Below are positions 26,477-35,873 of a stretch of 64,000 bases of DNA, piece by piece. Below the pieces are notes generated by a model that saw nothing but the letters and a program-made list of their open reading frames with translations, was not told the DNA's origin and searched no databases. Each line of letters opens with the position of its first letter. Positions within the stretch are counted from its first letter, which is position 1. Origin of the DNA: Myxococcales bacterium. Lineage in GTDB: Bacteria > Lernaellota > Lernaellaia > Lernaellales > Lernaellaceae. The translations under genes and the position numbers were made by a program. The stretch is from the NCBI GenBank assembly GCA_012517325.1, contig JAAYVF010000087.1:1-64000 (forward strand), given 5' to 3'.

Positions 26477-26926
26477 TTGCGTTTCCGTTGGCTGATGCTT
26501 GGCTTGCTAATGGCGGCGGCGCTGCTGGCGCTCGGCGGTTGCGACGACGGTTCGGACGACGACGAGGATTCCTGCCCGTCGTTCGCCGATATGCAACTCC
26601 TGCCCGAGACCGGCGTCGCCGACACCCAATTCGTGCTGTGGATCAAGATGCGCGACAAACAGGTCAACCGCGAACTCGACCGCGTGATCGCGCAGCTTTA
26701 CCTGGTCGACGGCCGGTCCAACAACAAGACCTTCGATCTGGTGCGGGTCGAGGACGACCCCTACAAATACATCCGCACGTTCAACGGCGACGAGGTGTGC
26801 GAAACGGGCACCTGCACGCTGTTTTTCCGCGTGATCGCCGAACACAAGGACGGCTGCAAGAAATCCTTCGACACCCCCCTCTTCCAAGTCGTGATCGACC
26901 AGGGAGCGGATGACGACACCGAATAG
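26477..26926 (+). CDS. Small D-rich lipoprotein, TTG start
   Basis: 149 residues. The start is TTG at 26477, decided by GGAGGGGAA ending three bases upstream; no ATG is as well placed. Signal peptide and lipobox ALGGC (Cys22) precede a short acidic stretch DDGSDDDED, a brief version of the long tethers elsewhere in the window. The mature domain has four cysteines (SCPSF; VCETGTCTLFF; DGCKKS) that could form two disulfides. It ends before the prenyl synthase gene, separated by 16 bases. Unknown family. Confidence 0.75.
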   Translation: MRFRWLMLGLLMAAALLALGGCDDGSDDDEDSCPSFADMQLLPETGVADTQFVLWIKMRDKQVNRELDRVIAQLYLVDGRSNNKTFDLVRVEDDPYKYIRTFNGDEVCETGTCTLFFRVIAEHKDGCKKSFDTPLFQVVIDQGADDDTE

Positions 26927-26942
26927 ACACGACGGGACGACC

Positions 26943-27836
26943 ATGGATCTGAACCAATACCTGGCGAACGGCGCGGCGCGAGTGGAAACGCGGCTGCGGG
27001 AATTGACGGTGGGCGACGCGGGACCGTTCCATCTGGTCAAGGAAGCGATGGAATATTCGCTCTTCGCGGGCGGCAAACGGATCCGTCCGATCCTGTGCCT
27101 GGCCGCCTGCGAGGCCTGCGGCGGCGACGAGGACGTCGCGCTGACCATCGGCTGCGCCCTGGAGATGATTCACACCTACACGTTGATCCACGACGACCTG
27201 CCGGCGATGGACAACGATGATCTGCGGCGCGGCCGGCCCTCGAACCACGTGGTCTACGGCGAAGCCCAGGCGCTGCTGGCCGGCTGCGGCCTGCTGACGT
27301 GGGCTTACGAGGTGCTGACCCTGCCGGGCCGCCAGGGCCGGATGCCCGCCGCGACGGCGCTGCGCCTCATCGCCGAAACCAGTCAGGCGATCGGCTGGCA
27401 GGGCACGATGGGCGGCCAGAGCCTCGACATGATCTTCACCCAACGCGGCCATTCCACCCGCGACGAATTGCAATTCATGGAACAGGCCAAAACCGGCAAG
27501 CTCATCGTGACCGCGATCCGCGACGGCGCCCTTGCCGCCGGCGCCGATGAAACCGCCGTCGAGCGGCTGACCCGCTTCGGCGATCTCATCGGCCTCGCCT
27601 TCCAGGTCGCCGACGACATTCTCGACGTCGTCGCCGAGGAGGGCAAACTGGGCAAGCCGATCGGTTCCGACCTGCGGCAGGGCAAGACCACCTGGGTCGA
27701 CCACCTGGGCCTGGACGAGGCTCGCCGGTATTTGCAAAGCCTGCTGGCCGAGGCCCTGATCGCCATCGAATCGTTCGACGACCAAGCCGCACATTTGCGC
27801 GGCCTGGCGCATTTCATCGTCGAGCGCGCCTACTGA
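26943..27836 (+). CDS. ispA: Geranyl/farnesyl diphosphate synthase (IspA type)
   Basis: 297 residues, typical of short-chain trans-prenyl synthases. The first aspartate-rich motif is DDLPAMD (84-90) with NDD following, and the second is DDILDVVAEEGKLGKPIGSD. The FAGGKRIRP block and the KTGKL motif are conserved. It condenses isopentenyl diphosphate with allylic diphosphates for quinones, undecaprenyl carriers and hopanoid-type lipids. I start at the ATG 26943 rather than 26910, because the earlier one would overlap the lipoprotein gene. The xseB and dxs genes that often flank ispA are absent here. Confidence 0.93.
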   Translation: MDLNQYLANGAARVETRLRELTVGDAGPFHLVKEAMEYSLFAGGKRIRPILCLAACEACGGDEDVALTIGCALEMIHTYTLIHDDLPAMDNDDLRRGRPSNHVVYGEAQALLAGCGLLTWAYEVLTLPGRQGRMPAATALRLIAETSQAIGWQGTMGGQSLDMIFTQRGHSTRDELQFMEQAKTGKLIVTAIRDGALAAGADETAVERLTRFGDLIGLAFQVADDILDVVAEEGKLGKPIGSDLRQGKTTWVDHLGLDEARRYLQSLLAEALIAIESFDDQAAHLRGLAHFIVERAY

Positions 27837-27933
27837 TTCTTTCGCCGCATCCGCGTTCCGCCGACTCATCATTTACAGGATCGATAGGGATGTGCCACAC
27901 CTTTTATCCTGCAAAAAAGCCACTCTTTGGTGC

Positions 27934-27967
27934 CACGGTCGTCGATCCTTCAGGATCGATGGCCGTG
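27934..27967. terminator. Hairpin downstream of ispA (possible terminator or processing site)
   Basis: CACGG...CCGTG outer arms with inner CGATCC-TTCA-GGATCG, one two-base mismatch. No clear T-run follows, so it may act with Rho or as an RNA stabiliser. Confidence 0.4.
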
Positions 27968-27996
27968 AGGGTTTAAGATCAAGGCGCGAGTGCCGC

Positions 27997-28026
27997 TTGA
28001 AAAACAATCATTTTAGGAAATAATTA
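27997..28026 (+). promoter_or_regulatory. Predicted promoter for the 28077 lipoprotein gene
   Basis: TTGAAA (27997-28002) and TAATTA (28021-28026), 18-base spacer, in a locally AT-rich stretch. Confidence 0.4.
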
Positions 28027-28076
28027 TTCAGGCGGGCATTCAAGCCACCCATCGAGGCATTTTTGGAGAAATGGCA

Positions 28077-28856
28077 ATGAACAACCGGCTGATGATTTGT
28101 TTTCTTTTTCTTCTTCTCGGCGCCTTTTTCACCGTTTCCTGCGACCATTCCAGCGACAATGACGATGACGACAATAACGACTCGGGAACGGATGACGACG
28201 CATTTGTCTACCCGCCGGTCTGCACCGAACCCTACGTGGAAAACGCCGCCTGGCTCGACCCGGAGTATTTCTACTTTCAAGCCGAGGAATTCGACGAGTT
28301 GTACGGCAGGACCTTCGTCCCGGCGACCGTGACGCCGGACGGCGAGAAAATCATTTTCGCAACCGCCGATTGGCAACTATCCTTCAAATGGAAAACCGAC
28401 CGGCCACATCCGTTTACCGATCAAATGGAGGTTTTGCTGTTTGCCGGATCGCAACCTCTGCACGACTGGGCGGATACGCACGAGCCATTGCTCTGGGTGC
28501 TTGACCCGGCCGGCGATTTGTTGCTGTATCACGACCCAAATCTGATCGCGGAACCGATCGACAGTCGACCGCTTTCCTTCACCTTCGAAGAACAGTGCCG
28601 ATATTCCTCCGGCCAACAACCTCCGACCGGTCCCGGTGTGAATTGGCTTTATGTTGACGCCATGTCGTTGACCGGGCAGGTCGGTGAAGTGTCCTTTTCC
28701 GCTTCACCCGGCGGCGAGCCGACGATCAGCGACGACGGCCTTTACGATGTCTACTTGCCCGTCAGCTATTACGGCAAAAACGATGCCGACTGCGACGACT
28801 GTTCCAACTATGTTCGGAGGGCGTTGCTCGAAATCGTCCGGCGCCCGGCCGACTAG
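28077..28856 (+). CDS. D/N-tethered lipoprotein of unknown function
   Basis: 259 residues. I prefer the ATG at 28077 because GGAGAA lies eight bases upstream; the ATG at 28071 is too close to it. Signal peptide, lipobox TVSC (Cys22), then an acidic tract SDNDDDDNNDSGTDDDD. The mature domain (AEEFDELYGRTFVPATVT; LLWVLDPAGDLLLYHDP) appears beta-rich and includes a Cys pair ADCDDCSNY near the end. The stop codon overlaps the stop of the convergent GxGYxYP gene by three bases. Family not recognised. Confidence 0.75.
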   Translation: MNNRLMICFLFLLLGAFFTVSCDHSSDNDDDDNNDSGTDDDAFVYPPVCTEPYVENAAWLDPEYFYFQAEEFDELYGRTFVPATVTPDGEKIIFATADWQLSFKWKTDRPHPFTDQMEVLLFAGSQPLHDWADTHEPLLWVLDPAGDLLLYHDPNLIAEPIDSRPLSFTFEEQCRYSSGQQPPTGPGVNWLYVDAMSLTGQVGEVSFSASPGGEPTISDDGLYDVYLPVSYYGKNDADCDDCSNYVRRALLEIVRRPAD

Positions 28857-30535
28857 CGCGCCCAGCCGCGCTCGCGCGCGGCGCGCATCGCGGCGAACAG
28901 CGCATCGGGCCGCACCACCCGGTAGCGGTCGTCCAGGCCGGCGACGAACGATTGGATATAGGTCGGCGAGGTGACCCACCCGTTGACGCCGATGAACACG
29001 AACGTCGGCACATCCGGATAGAAATATTCCTTGGCGATCGCGGCCTCCGCCAGGATGTCGCCGATCTGCTCCGGCCCGACCAGGTAGGTGTACTGGCTGT
29101 GCACCACCGGCGTGCCGTTCGTCGAAAAATACCAACCCTTGTCGGCCGTCGGCCAGTAATCCATGTAGATGCCGAGCAGATCGAGCGCCGCGCCGTAGCG
29201 GTTGGCGAGATCGTCGGACAGGGTCAGGTCGTCGTTGAGCAGCCACAGCGTGCGCATCGCCGCGCGATCGAGGCAGGTTTTCGATTTGGCCAGAAACGGG
29301 TCGAGGTCGGGGTAGCGGTTGGGATAGATGTAGCCGACGCCCGACACCGGGCCGAGGACGAAATCGTTTTCGTCCATCCGGTCGTAGTAGAAACCGAGCA
29401 CGTCCGGGGCCAGATCGTACAGGCTGCACGACAGCTCCCAGCCGATCGGCAGTTCGCCGTAGGCCGGGTCATCGAACCAGTCGGGCATCCAGCGGTTGGC
29501 GTAGGCCAGCGAATCGCCGTCGGTGTAGGCGAACGCCACGTGAATCCGGTTTTCGACCTCCGGCCAATCGACGACGTGCTCCTGGGTGATCGGCAGCGGC
29601 GGCAGGCCGGAATGCGCGCTGAGGTTCGGCGTGTAATCGGCCGCCACCAGGTACTTGCCGTACTGCGAGAAGAGTATCACGCCGAGCAATTCGTCGAGCG
29701 GCCAGCCGAGGATCGGGATATCGCGCGGGGTGGCGGCGAGGATTTCCTCGAGCAGCGGCCGTTCGGCGTAATGGTGCGGGTCCAGTTGCAGGGTGAAGAC
29801 GCGCTGGGCGATCAGGTAATCGCGCAGCGGCATCAGCCCGTCCTGCAGAAACGCCATGATCTCGTGGTTGCAGTCGAGCCAGAGTTCCGCGAACGCCCAG
29901 GTATAAAGTTCGACGTGGTCCGCGAAGCGCCCGCGCAGATCCTCGACGAGCGGCAGGCCGCGCCCCTCGAGCGCCGGAATCAGATCCGGGTGGGCGATCA
30001 CCGCCTGACGCAATCCGGCCAGTGTCGTCGCCACGTTCACCGTTTGCGGCAAATCCGGATCGTAAACGACGTAGCCCGAAACATCGCCGAGGAAGCCGTC
30101 GAACACGGCCCAGGGATCGGCGGCTGTCTCGCTGGTGACGCCCCATTTGGTCTGCATTTCCGTCAGCCAGCGGCCCTCTTCCTCGTGCGTGCCGTCGTTG
30201 TAGGGCAGCGGCGACGGGTCGAAATAAAGGCGCGGCTCGGTCTGCGCAAGCACGCCCTGCAACGAAACGAACAGCAGCCGCTCCGCGTCCGTCAGATTCA
30301 GGCCGTCGATCACGATCAGGTGGTGCGGCTCCGGCGACTTGGGAAAGAGCGGCGAGGCGTCATCGTCGTCGTCATCGTCGTCCGCCACCGACACCGCCGC
30401 CGGATCGCCCGCCGGTCGTTCGTCCGTGGCGCCGGCGGACCGGCTGGAGTGATGATCGTCGCCGAACCACGAACCGGCGCAGCCCGCCAGACACAACAAG
30501 GCCGCCAGCCAAGCGAGGCAAACCGCGCGCTTCAT
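28853..30535 (-). CDS. Lipoprotein with GxGYxYP domains (putative glycoside hydrolase)
   Basis: 560 residues. The lipobox is CLAGC (Cys19), with a short Asp tract at residues 52-59. The N-terminal domain (VIDGLNLTDAERLLFVSLQG, then EPRLYFD) matches GxGYxYP_N. The C-terminal domain carries the naming motif GVGYIYPN (399-406) with an upstream AFAYTDGDSLAY that supplies acidic residues. In Pfam this family is labelled a putative glycoside hydrolase, but the reaction is not established. Its ATG overlaps the stop of the 665-residue lipoprotein gene (ATGA), so the pair is coupled. The two products may share a glycan or surface target. Confidence 0.85.
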   Translation of the reverse strand: MKRAVCLAWLAALLCLAGCAGSWFGDDHHSSRSAGATDERPAGDPAAVSVADDDDDDDDASPLFPKSPEPHHLIVIDGLNLTDAERLLFVSLQGVLAQTEPRLYFDPSPLPYNDGTHEEEGRWLTEMQTKWGVTSETAADPWAVFDGFLGDVSGYVVYDPDLPQTVNVATTLAGLRQAVIAHPDLIPALEGRGLPLVEDLRGRFADHVELYTWAFAELWLDCNHEIMAFLQDGLMPLRDYLIAQRVFTLQLDPHHYAERPLLEEILAATPRDIPILGWPLDELLGVILFSQYGKYLVAADYTPNLSAHSGLPPLPITQEHVVDWPEVENRIHVAFAYTDGDSLAYANRWMPDWFDDPAYGELPIGWELSCSLYDLAPDVLGFYYDRMDENDFVLGPVSGVGYIYPNRYPDLDPFLAKSKTCLDRAAMRTLWLLNDDLTLSDDLANRYGAALDLLGIYMDYWPTADKGWYFSTNGTPVVHSQYTYLVGPEQIGDILAEAAIAKEYFYPDVPTFVFIGVNGWVTSPTYIQSFVAGLDDRYRVVRPDALFAAMRAARERGWAR

Positions 30536-32529
30536 GGCCGGCCTCCTTTCCCGAGCCCAACCAGCAAAGCCGAAAGGATCCGGTTCACCGCGTCGTGTGG
30601 GTCCAATCCTTCCCAGCCGCCGCCGAGGGTCAGCGCGCCGCCGAAGGTCGGATCGGCGAAATAGAAGTAGTAGGGCTCGTACGCGCCGTCCGCGGCGTAG
30701 CTTCGGCCGTCGTAGGCATGGTCCGCGTCGAGCAGGGTGTCGATTCCCGGATCCCAGACGCCGTTGTCGTTGTTGTCGATGAAACTCTCGGTGCGGTCGA
30801 CGACGAAGTAATGCAGTTCCGGATCGCCGGCCGCCAGATCGAACAGCGGCAGGATGTCGCGGACGCTGACGAGGTTGTCGTAGATCGCCGCCAGAAACAG
30901 GCCCGTCGCGGCGTCCGCCGGCACGTAGGACGCCGTGAACAGGTTCAGGAGCAATGACAAGTCCAGCGGACGGTCGTCGACCATGCCGTCGCCGATCGAG
31001 TAGGTATCGCCTGCGGCGGCCACGGCGGTGAGGTCGCCCGCGACCGTCACCGCGGTCGCGGTGTTGGCGGTGATGGCGAACACCTGCAACGCCTCGTATT
31101 GCTCGGCCTGCTCGACGTTCGGGTTGAGCACGGCGCCGACCAGCGCGCCGGGCGTCCAGGCGGCCGTGGCGTCGGTCAACGTGGTCGCGGTCAGCGCGGT
31201 GGATTGGCCAAGCGCGAAATCGTTGTCGTAGCCGTCGTCGGCCTGCTCTTCGGGCGGGTCGCTGCCGAACCAGCTTTGCGCGACCGCCGTCAGGGCGTCG
31301 TCGGTCATCAGCGCCAAGACGGCATTGAGCAGGGCGTTGGTTTCACCGCCGATCAACTCGCCGTCGAGCCGGATGTTCAGCGCCAGCCGGTCGTTCCGCC
31401 AGCGCACGACATCGTCGGTCTGATCGTCGGTCTCCCGGCGCAGGGCGTCGAGCCAGTCGTCGCCGATCTCCCCCGGATCGACGAAATCGTCGAACGGATT
31501 GAGCGGCGTGTCGTTGTCGTCCAACCAGTAATGCCCGTCGCCGTCGTTGTCGTCGGTCAGCGCGCCCAGCGCCAGTTGCGTGTCCCGCTTGGCGCCGGCC
31601 AGCAGCGCGTAGCAGTCGATACCGTCGGGATCGGCCGGGTCGTGCAGCGTCAGAAAATTCGGAAAGCGGTCCATTTCCTGGACCAGCAGATCCAGGTTTT
31701 GCAGCAGCGCCAGCCAGTAATCGATGTTCATCGCGCCGTTGTCCAGGTCGTGCGCCGCGACGTGCCGCAGCACCGCGCGCGCCTCGTAGCACAGCGCGGC
31801 CAGCAGGTGCGCCTCGGCGCGATCGTGCTCGCCCCGGCCATCGACCGTCTCGCCCGGCAGCTCGATCGCGTGGTCGAACCAGACGAACCGGATCGGCGGC
31901 AGGCGGTAGACAAAGTTCTCGTCGGCCCGCGCCGGCGCGAGGTCCGCGATCATCTCGTCGAACATCGGCAGGATGATTTCAAGCAGGTAGACGGTGATCA
32001 GCGAGGTCGGGAGGTCCTTCCACCCCGTTTCCGATTTGGCCGGATCGAGAAAGTCGCCGATGAAATCCTCGATCAGCGGCAGCGGGACGATCAGTTGCAT
32101 CAGCGTCCGGCCGTACCGGCAACGAGCGAGGTCCATGGGCTCGACGGGGCCGTCGTTGTCCGGATCGGCGTCGGTCAGTTTGGCGATCGCCACGCGGTAG
32201 TCGGTGAGGGCAATCGAAAAATTGGCCGCGGCGATATTGGCCTCGGCGCGCTTCATGTCTTCCCACGCCGTTCCCGCGGTGGTCGTGTCGTCGTCGTTGT
32301 CGTCGTTGTCATCGTTGTCGTCATCGTCGTCGTTGTCGTCATCATCGTCGTCGTCGCCCGGCGATTGATCGTCGTCGTTGTCGTCGTCGTCCGGCGTCTG
32401 GTCATCGTCATCATCCGCGGTTTGATCCGAATCGGAATCGGAGTCCTCGCCGGCGCAACCGCCCGCCGCGCCGACCGCCAAAAACAACAGCAAAACGAAC
32501 GGGAAACCCCGCCGAAGAATGGCCGACAT
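30532..32529 (-). CDS. Large D/N-tethered lipoprotein with helical repeats and Ca-binding-like loops
   Basis: 665 residues. Lipobox GAAGGC (Cys25) is followed by an Asp/Asn/Ser tract to about residue 88. The mature region begins with TPR-like helices (AWEDMKRAEANIAAANFSIAL; LARCRYGRTLMQLIV). Two loops resemble EF-hand or dockerin-type calcium sites (TDDNDGDGHYWLDDND; DNNDNGVWDPGIDTLLDADH). A beta-rich insert with ALTATTLTDATAAW lies near residue 450. It is a distant paralogue of the 447-residue lipoprotein at 54179, sharing the CRYG helix, a FLTL[HK]D block and a DD-x-N-x-x-x-x-W-D loop. First gene of the pair with the GxGYxYP lipoprotein. Confidence 0.75.
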   Translation of the reverse strand: MSAILRRGFPFVLLLFLAVGAAGGCAGEDSDSDSDQTADDDDDQTPDDDDNDDDQSPGDDDDDDDNDDDDDNDDNDDNDDDTTTAGTAWEDMKRAEANIAAANFSIALTDYRVAIAKLTDADPDNDGPVEPMDLARCRYGRTLMQLIVPLPLIEDFIGDFLDPAKSETGWKDLPTSLITVYLLEIILPMFDEMIADLAPARADENFVYRLPPIRFVWFDHAIELPGETVDGRGEHDRAEAHLLAALCYEARAVLRHVAAHDLDNGAMNIDYWLALLQNLDLLVQEMDRFPNFLTLHDPADPDGIDCYALLAGAKRDTQLALGALTDDNDGDGHYWLDDNDTPLNPFDDFVDPGEIGDDWLDALRRETDDQTDDVVRWRNDRLALNIRLDGELIGGETNALLNAVLALMTDDALTAVAQSWFGSDPPEEQADDGYDNDFALGQSTALTATTLTDATAAWTPGALVGAVLNPNVEQAEQYEALQVFAITANTATAVTVAGDLTAVAAAGDTYSIGDGMVDDRPLDLSLLLNLFTASYVPADAATGLFLAAIYDNLVSVRDILPLFDLAAGDPELHYFVVDRTESFIDNNDNGVWDPGIDTLLDADHAYDGRSYAADGAYEPYYFYFADPTFGGALTLGGGWEGLDPHDAVNRILSALLVGLGKGGRP

Positions 32530-32729
32530 CTGGAAACCCCCTATCCCGCACCGAGGTGGAGAAGGATATTTTACGCCGAAGACGAAGGTTTTTCACCAGC
32601 CCGGCCGCTCCGGGCGAGGCGCGCGTTTTTCGGCCGCCGACGGCCGAAACCTTTCGCTTGCGAAAAACCCCTTCGGTATCGTATCGTTAACAAACTTATG
32701 GCCTTTGACAGGCAAAGGAGTGGTGTACG

Positions 32730-33284
32730 TTGAAACGGTTTGTGCCTCATATCGCGATCGCCCTGGTGGGGATCGTTTGCCTGGCGGTGATCTGGCATCT
32801 CGAGCCGCCGATTACCATGCTCAAAAAAACGCCGCGGCCGCAGCCGGCCGACAACGCCGCCGTCCGCGACTTCTTCGTGCGCCTGGAAAGCAACCGGCCG
32901 CTGGAACTGACCGAGCTGCGGGTGACGATCGCCTGGGACCGTGCGCGGCTCGTCGCGCCGCGTGTCTGGCACGCCAATCAGACCCGCGCCTATCGCCCGC
33001 AGACGGAAATCAAACCCGGCCGGATGACGCTGACCTTCCAAAATCCGCGGCGCCCGGAAAGCCGCATCGTCGGCCCGGGCCGGCTGGCGCGCCTCGCCTT
33101 CCGGCAGGTCGACCGCCGGCGGCCGCTCGACCTGGACGCCCTGCGCATCGTTTCGGCCGAAGGTCTGACGGCGGACGGGCGCCGGGTGCCGGTGCGTGAT
33201 TTGTCCTTCGTGCGCTACGAACCGCGAGCGAAGCACCGCCGGGGCGGTCCTTCGCTCCCACCGGGTAGGGAGATCGAGATTTGA
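32730..33284 (+). CDS. Membrane-anchored cohesin-like protein, TTG start
   Basis: 184 residues. The TTG at 32730 is supported by AAGGAG nine bases upstream. One N-terminal transmembrane helix (about 8-24) leads to a domain with the cohesin-type strand pattern: FFVRLESNRPLELTELRVTIAWD, then GRMTLTFQN, GPGRLARLAFRQV and LRIVSAEGLTADG. Cohesin domains bind partner modules or cover exported proteins; in envelope polysaccharide loci they often occur with Wzz. The TGA stop overlaps the TTG start of the Wzz gene, so the two are translated together. Confidence 0.7.
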   Translation: MKRFVPHIAIALVGIVCLAVIWHLEPPITMLKKTPRPQPADNAAVRDFFVRLESNRPLELTELRVTIAWDRARLVAPRVWHANQTRAYRPQTEIKPGRMTLTFQNPRRPESRIVGPGRLARLAFRQVDRRRPLDLDALRIVSAEGLTADGRRVPVRDLSFVRYEPRAKHRRGGPSLPPGREIEI

Positions 33285-34846
33285 ACGACATCGTCACGTC
33301 AAACAGCCTGGGCGCCGAACCGAGCGTCAAAAAGTTCGCCCTGGAGGAATACATCTCCATTTTGCGTTACCGCAAATGGCTGCTGGTCATTCCCGTGGTG
33401 ACCCTGACGATCGTGACCGCCTTCGCCAGCCTCTTCATGAGTAACATCTACCGCGCCCAGACGACGATCCTGGTTTCCGGCGGCGACGTCTCGGGCGAAC
33501 TGGTGCCGTCCACCGTCACCAACGCCATTGAAGACCGCGTGCGCACCGTGCGCGAACAGATCCTCTCCGAAACCCTGCTGCTCAACGTCATTCAGACCTA
33601 CGAACTGTTTCCCGAGATGGCCAACGGGCCGACCGAGGACCGGATCGGGCGGATGCGCTCGAACATCAAGATCACCGTCAACGGCAAGGACATGTTCGCC
33701 ATCAGCTACACCGGCGACGACCCCCTGACCGTGCAGAACGTCACCAACCGCCTCGCCCAGATGTTCATCAGCGAAACCTACGGCGACCGGCAGAAGGCCG
33801 CCACCGCCACGGCCGAGTTCCTGGCGCAACAATTGAACGAAATCAAGGAACAGCTCGACAAGCAGGAGCAGAAGGTCGCCGCGTTCAAGCGGGAGCACAT
33901 CGGCGCGCTGCCCGAGCAGATGGAAGCCAACCAGCGCACCCTCGACCGCCTGCAGGCGCAATTGCAAAGCCTCGGCGAGCAGATGGCCGCCGCCGAGGAC
34001 CGGAAGGTGCTGCTCGAAACGCAGATGGCGCAGGTGCAGGGCCAGTTGATGGCCGCGGGTTCGGGCCAGATCGTCACCATGCAGGATCAGCTCGAACAGC
34101 TTCAGGCGCAACTGACGCAGATGGAACAGACCCTCACCGCCGAGCACCCGGACGTGAAGGAACTCAAGTCCAAGATCGCCAAGCTGAAAAGCGACATCGG
34201 CAGCGACCAGACGGTGGACGGCAAGCAATACCACGTCAATTCGGTCAACCGCATGATGTTCGAACGGCTGCAGCAGACCACCCTGGAAATCCGCTCGATG
34301 GAGAAGCAGCGCGGCAGCATCATGGGACAGGTGGCCGAACTGACCAACCGCGTTTCCGGCTCGCCGGCCGTCGAACAGGAACTGTCGGTGCTGGAACGCG
34401 ACCTGACGAAACTGCGCGAAACCTACCAGGACCTGCAGAAGAAACACATGGAAGCCAAGCAGTCCGAGGAACTGGAATCGCAGCAGAAGGGCCGCCAGTT
34501 CAAGATCATCGACGAAGCGCGCTTCCCGGAAAAACCCTACAGCCCGAACCGCCCGCGGCTGGTCGCCCTCTCCTTCACCCTCGGCCTGATCATCGGCCTG
34601 ATCGCCATTTTCGTCGCCGAGCACCTCGATCACAGCTTCCGCGACGACGACGACCTGTCGCGGTTCGCCAACCAGTCGGTGCTGGCGACCATCCCGCGCT
34701 TCACGCTCGAAGCCGATCAGATCCGCCGCGCGGGCATCATCAAGATCGTCCTGGCCGTCGCGGCGGCGCTGGGCTTTTTGCTCACGCTGTTTCTGATTCT
34801 CAAGATCGGCTTCGGCTTCAATCCGTTCGCCTTGCTGAAAAAGTAA
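33281..34846 (+). CDS. Wzz/GumC-type polysaccharide co-polymerase (chain-length determinant family)
   Basis: 521 residues. TTG start at 33281, with GGGAG eight bases upstream, overlapping the previous stop. The Wzz N-terminal domain with the first membrane helix (KWLLVIPVVTLTIVTAF, about 27-46) is followed by a long coiled-coil region (about 175-400: LNEIKEQLDKQEQKVAAFKR and LDRLQAQLQSLGEQ). A GNVR-like end (FPEKPYSPNRPRL) and two C-terminal hydrophobic helices follow, the last ending in FNPFALLKK. There is no tyrosine kinase domain. It should control export or length of a surface polysaccharide together with polymerase genes elsewhere. Confidence 0.87.
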   Translation: MNDIVTSNSLGAEPSVKKFALEEYISILRYRKWLLVIPVVTLTIVTAFASLFMSNIYRAQTTILVSGGDVSGELVPSTVTNAIEDRVRTVREQILSETLLLNVIQTYELFPEMANGPTEDRIGRMRSNIKITVNGKDMFAISYTGDDPLTVQNVTNRLAQMFISETYGDRQKAATATAEFLAQQLNEIKEQLDKQEQKVAAFKREHIGALPEQMEANQRTLDRLQAQLQSLGEQMAAAEDRKVLLETQMAQVQGQLMAAGSGQIVTMQDQLEQLQAQLTQMEQTLTAEHPDVKELKSKIAKLKSDIGSDQTVDGKQYHVNSVNRMMFERLQQTTLEIRSMEKQRGSIMGQVAELTNRVSGSPAVEQELSVLERDLTKLRETYQDLQKKHMEAKQSEELESQQKGRQFKIIDEARFPEKPYSPNRPRLVALSFTLGLIIGLIAIFVAEHLDHSFRDDDDLSRFANQSVLATIPRFTLEADQIRRAGIIKIVLAVAAALGFLLTLFLILKIGFGFNPFALLKK

Positions 34847-35157
34847 AACGAAGCCTTCCCGGCCGGAATGGCCGACTTTTATCTCGTCCTATCAAGCGAG
34901 CCCGCGCCTCGCGGGCGAGTCGAGAAATCGCTTTCCTTTGAAAAGGATAAAGTTCACTCCACTTGCCGCCAAAGACTCACTCGGCCGGAAGTGCAGATTT
35001 TTGTCTCGCCCTCGACAGCAACCCGTTTGGTCGCGATCATGAACATATCAAATCTTTGATATAAATATGTTTGTTATTGACAATATTTATCACCGAGATA
35101 TACTTGTTTTGCGTCTTCTCTTGACCGAATAGGGGATTTTTTCAATGGAGGGGAACA
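34847..35157. other. Gene-free stretch with small hairpins, ending in a promoter
   Basis: No supported gene. Hairpins occur at 34860-34874 (CGGCC/GGCCG then ACTTTT, a weak terminator candidate for Wzz), 34900-34916 (GCCCGCG-CCT-CGCGGGC, perfect) and 34934-34947 (TCCTTT/AAAGGA). The composition turns sharply AT rich from about 35040. Confidence 0.5.
35077..35104 (+). promoter_or_regulatory. Predicted strong sigma70-type promoter for the AT-rich gene group
   Basis: Consensus TTGACA (35077-35082) and TATACT (35099-35104), 16-base spacer, 53 bases before the GTG at 35158. Confidence 0.7.
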
Positions 35158-35835
35158 GTGGTGAAGCGTTGCTTTCTTATTTTCCTTCTTCTCTTTCCGG
35201 TTTTCGGCGTGATCGCGCTGGTCAACCATGAAACCAATTCTCAAAGCGCCGAAAACGAGAAGTCCTCGACCGTTTCACTCATCAACCATCGTGACAAAGT
35301 CGATGTTTTCGAGGACGAACAACTGGGCGACGGCGCCTTTGCCGAATGGTCGGCAAAAGGATGGTGTGATTGGGATGCCAAGGAAGCCTGCGACGTTTCC
35401 ACGCTAAAAATCACCGGCTCGAAAATAAAAGATAAATCGCTTCGCCTTACGGTCAGGGATCGCATTGGATCGCTGGAAAAGGAAATCGCCGCGACCGAAA
35501 TTTTTTTGCCGAAGAATCAAGTTCTTTATGTTCCCTTGGACGCATTACCCGCGTTGACCCTGCACGACAAACAATATGAATACACCACGACCATCAAGGT
35601 CGATTTGTTCGTACCGGCCATCGAATCGGGCGGAAATAAGTATCACCAAATGCTCGCGCCGCTTTTCGTGGCGATCAACGAAGATGAGGCGCGCGTCGAA
35701 ATCATGGATTTTTCCGCTCGCGAGGAAATTTATCCTTATGGCTTTACCACCGACCAAGGGCAGGCCGAGGTCACCCGAATATTGGCCGAGAACCATGACG
35801 GCGAATGGATTGAGGATATCGGCCCCGGCATCTAG
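35158..35835 (+). CDS. Exported protein of unknown function
   Basis: 225 residues. GTG start at 35158 (followed by a second GTG), set by GGAGGGGAAC four bases upstream. The signal sequence FLIFLLLFPVFGVIALVNH has no cysteine, so it is either cleaved by signal peptidase I or remains as an anchor. The mature part begins with a Ser/Asn/Glu linker, then a segment WSAKGWCDWDAKEACDVSTLKITG with two cysteines, and beta strands (LRLTVRDRIGSLEKEIA; YEYTTTIKVDLFVPAIES). Codon use is more AT rich than in the flanks. No family recognised. Confidence 0.7.
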   Translation: MVKRCFLIFLLLFPVFGVIALVNHETNSQSAENEKSSTVSLINHRDKVDVFEDEQLGDGAFAEWSAKGWCDWDAKEACDVSTLKITGSKIKDKSLRLTVRDRIGSLEKEIAATEIFLPKNQVLYVPLDALPALTLHDKQYEYTTTIKVDLFVPAIESGGNKYHQMLAPLFVAINEDEARVEIMDFSAREEIYPYGFTTDQGQAEVTRILAENHDGEWIEDIGPGI

Positions 35836-35873
35836 AGGGTAGGTCGACGACTATTTAGGAGGGATAACCAGAA

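Noticed and set aside
26910-26942. Earlier ATG for ispA
   Set aside because: It would overlap the end of the upstream lipoprotein gene and add residues not typical of the family; the ATG at 26943 fits better.
34868-35059. A 63-codon open frame after Wzz
   Set aside because: No ribosome site; it covers two hairpins and a sharp composition change, so it is not a credible protein.
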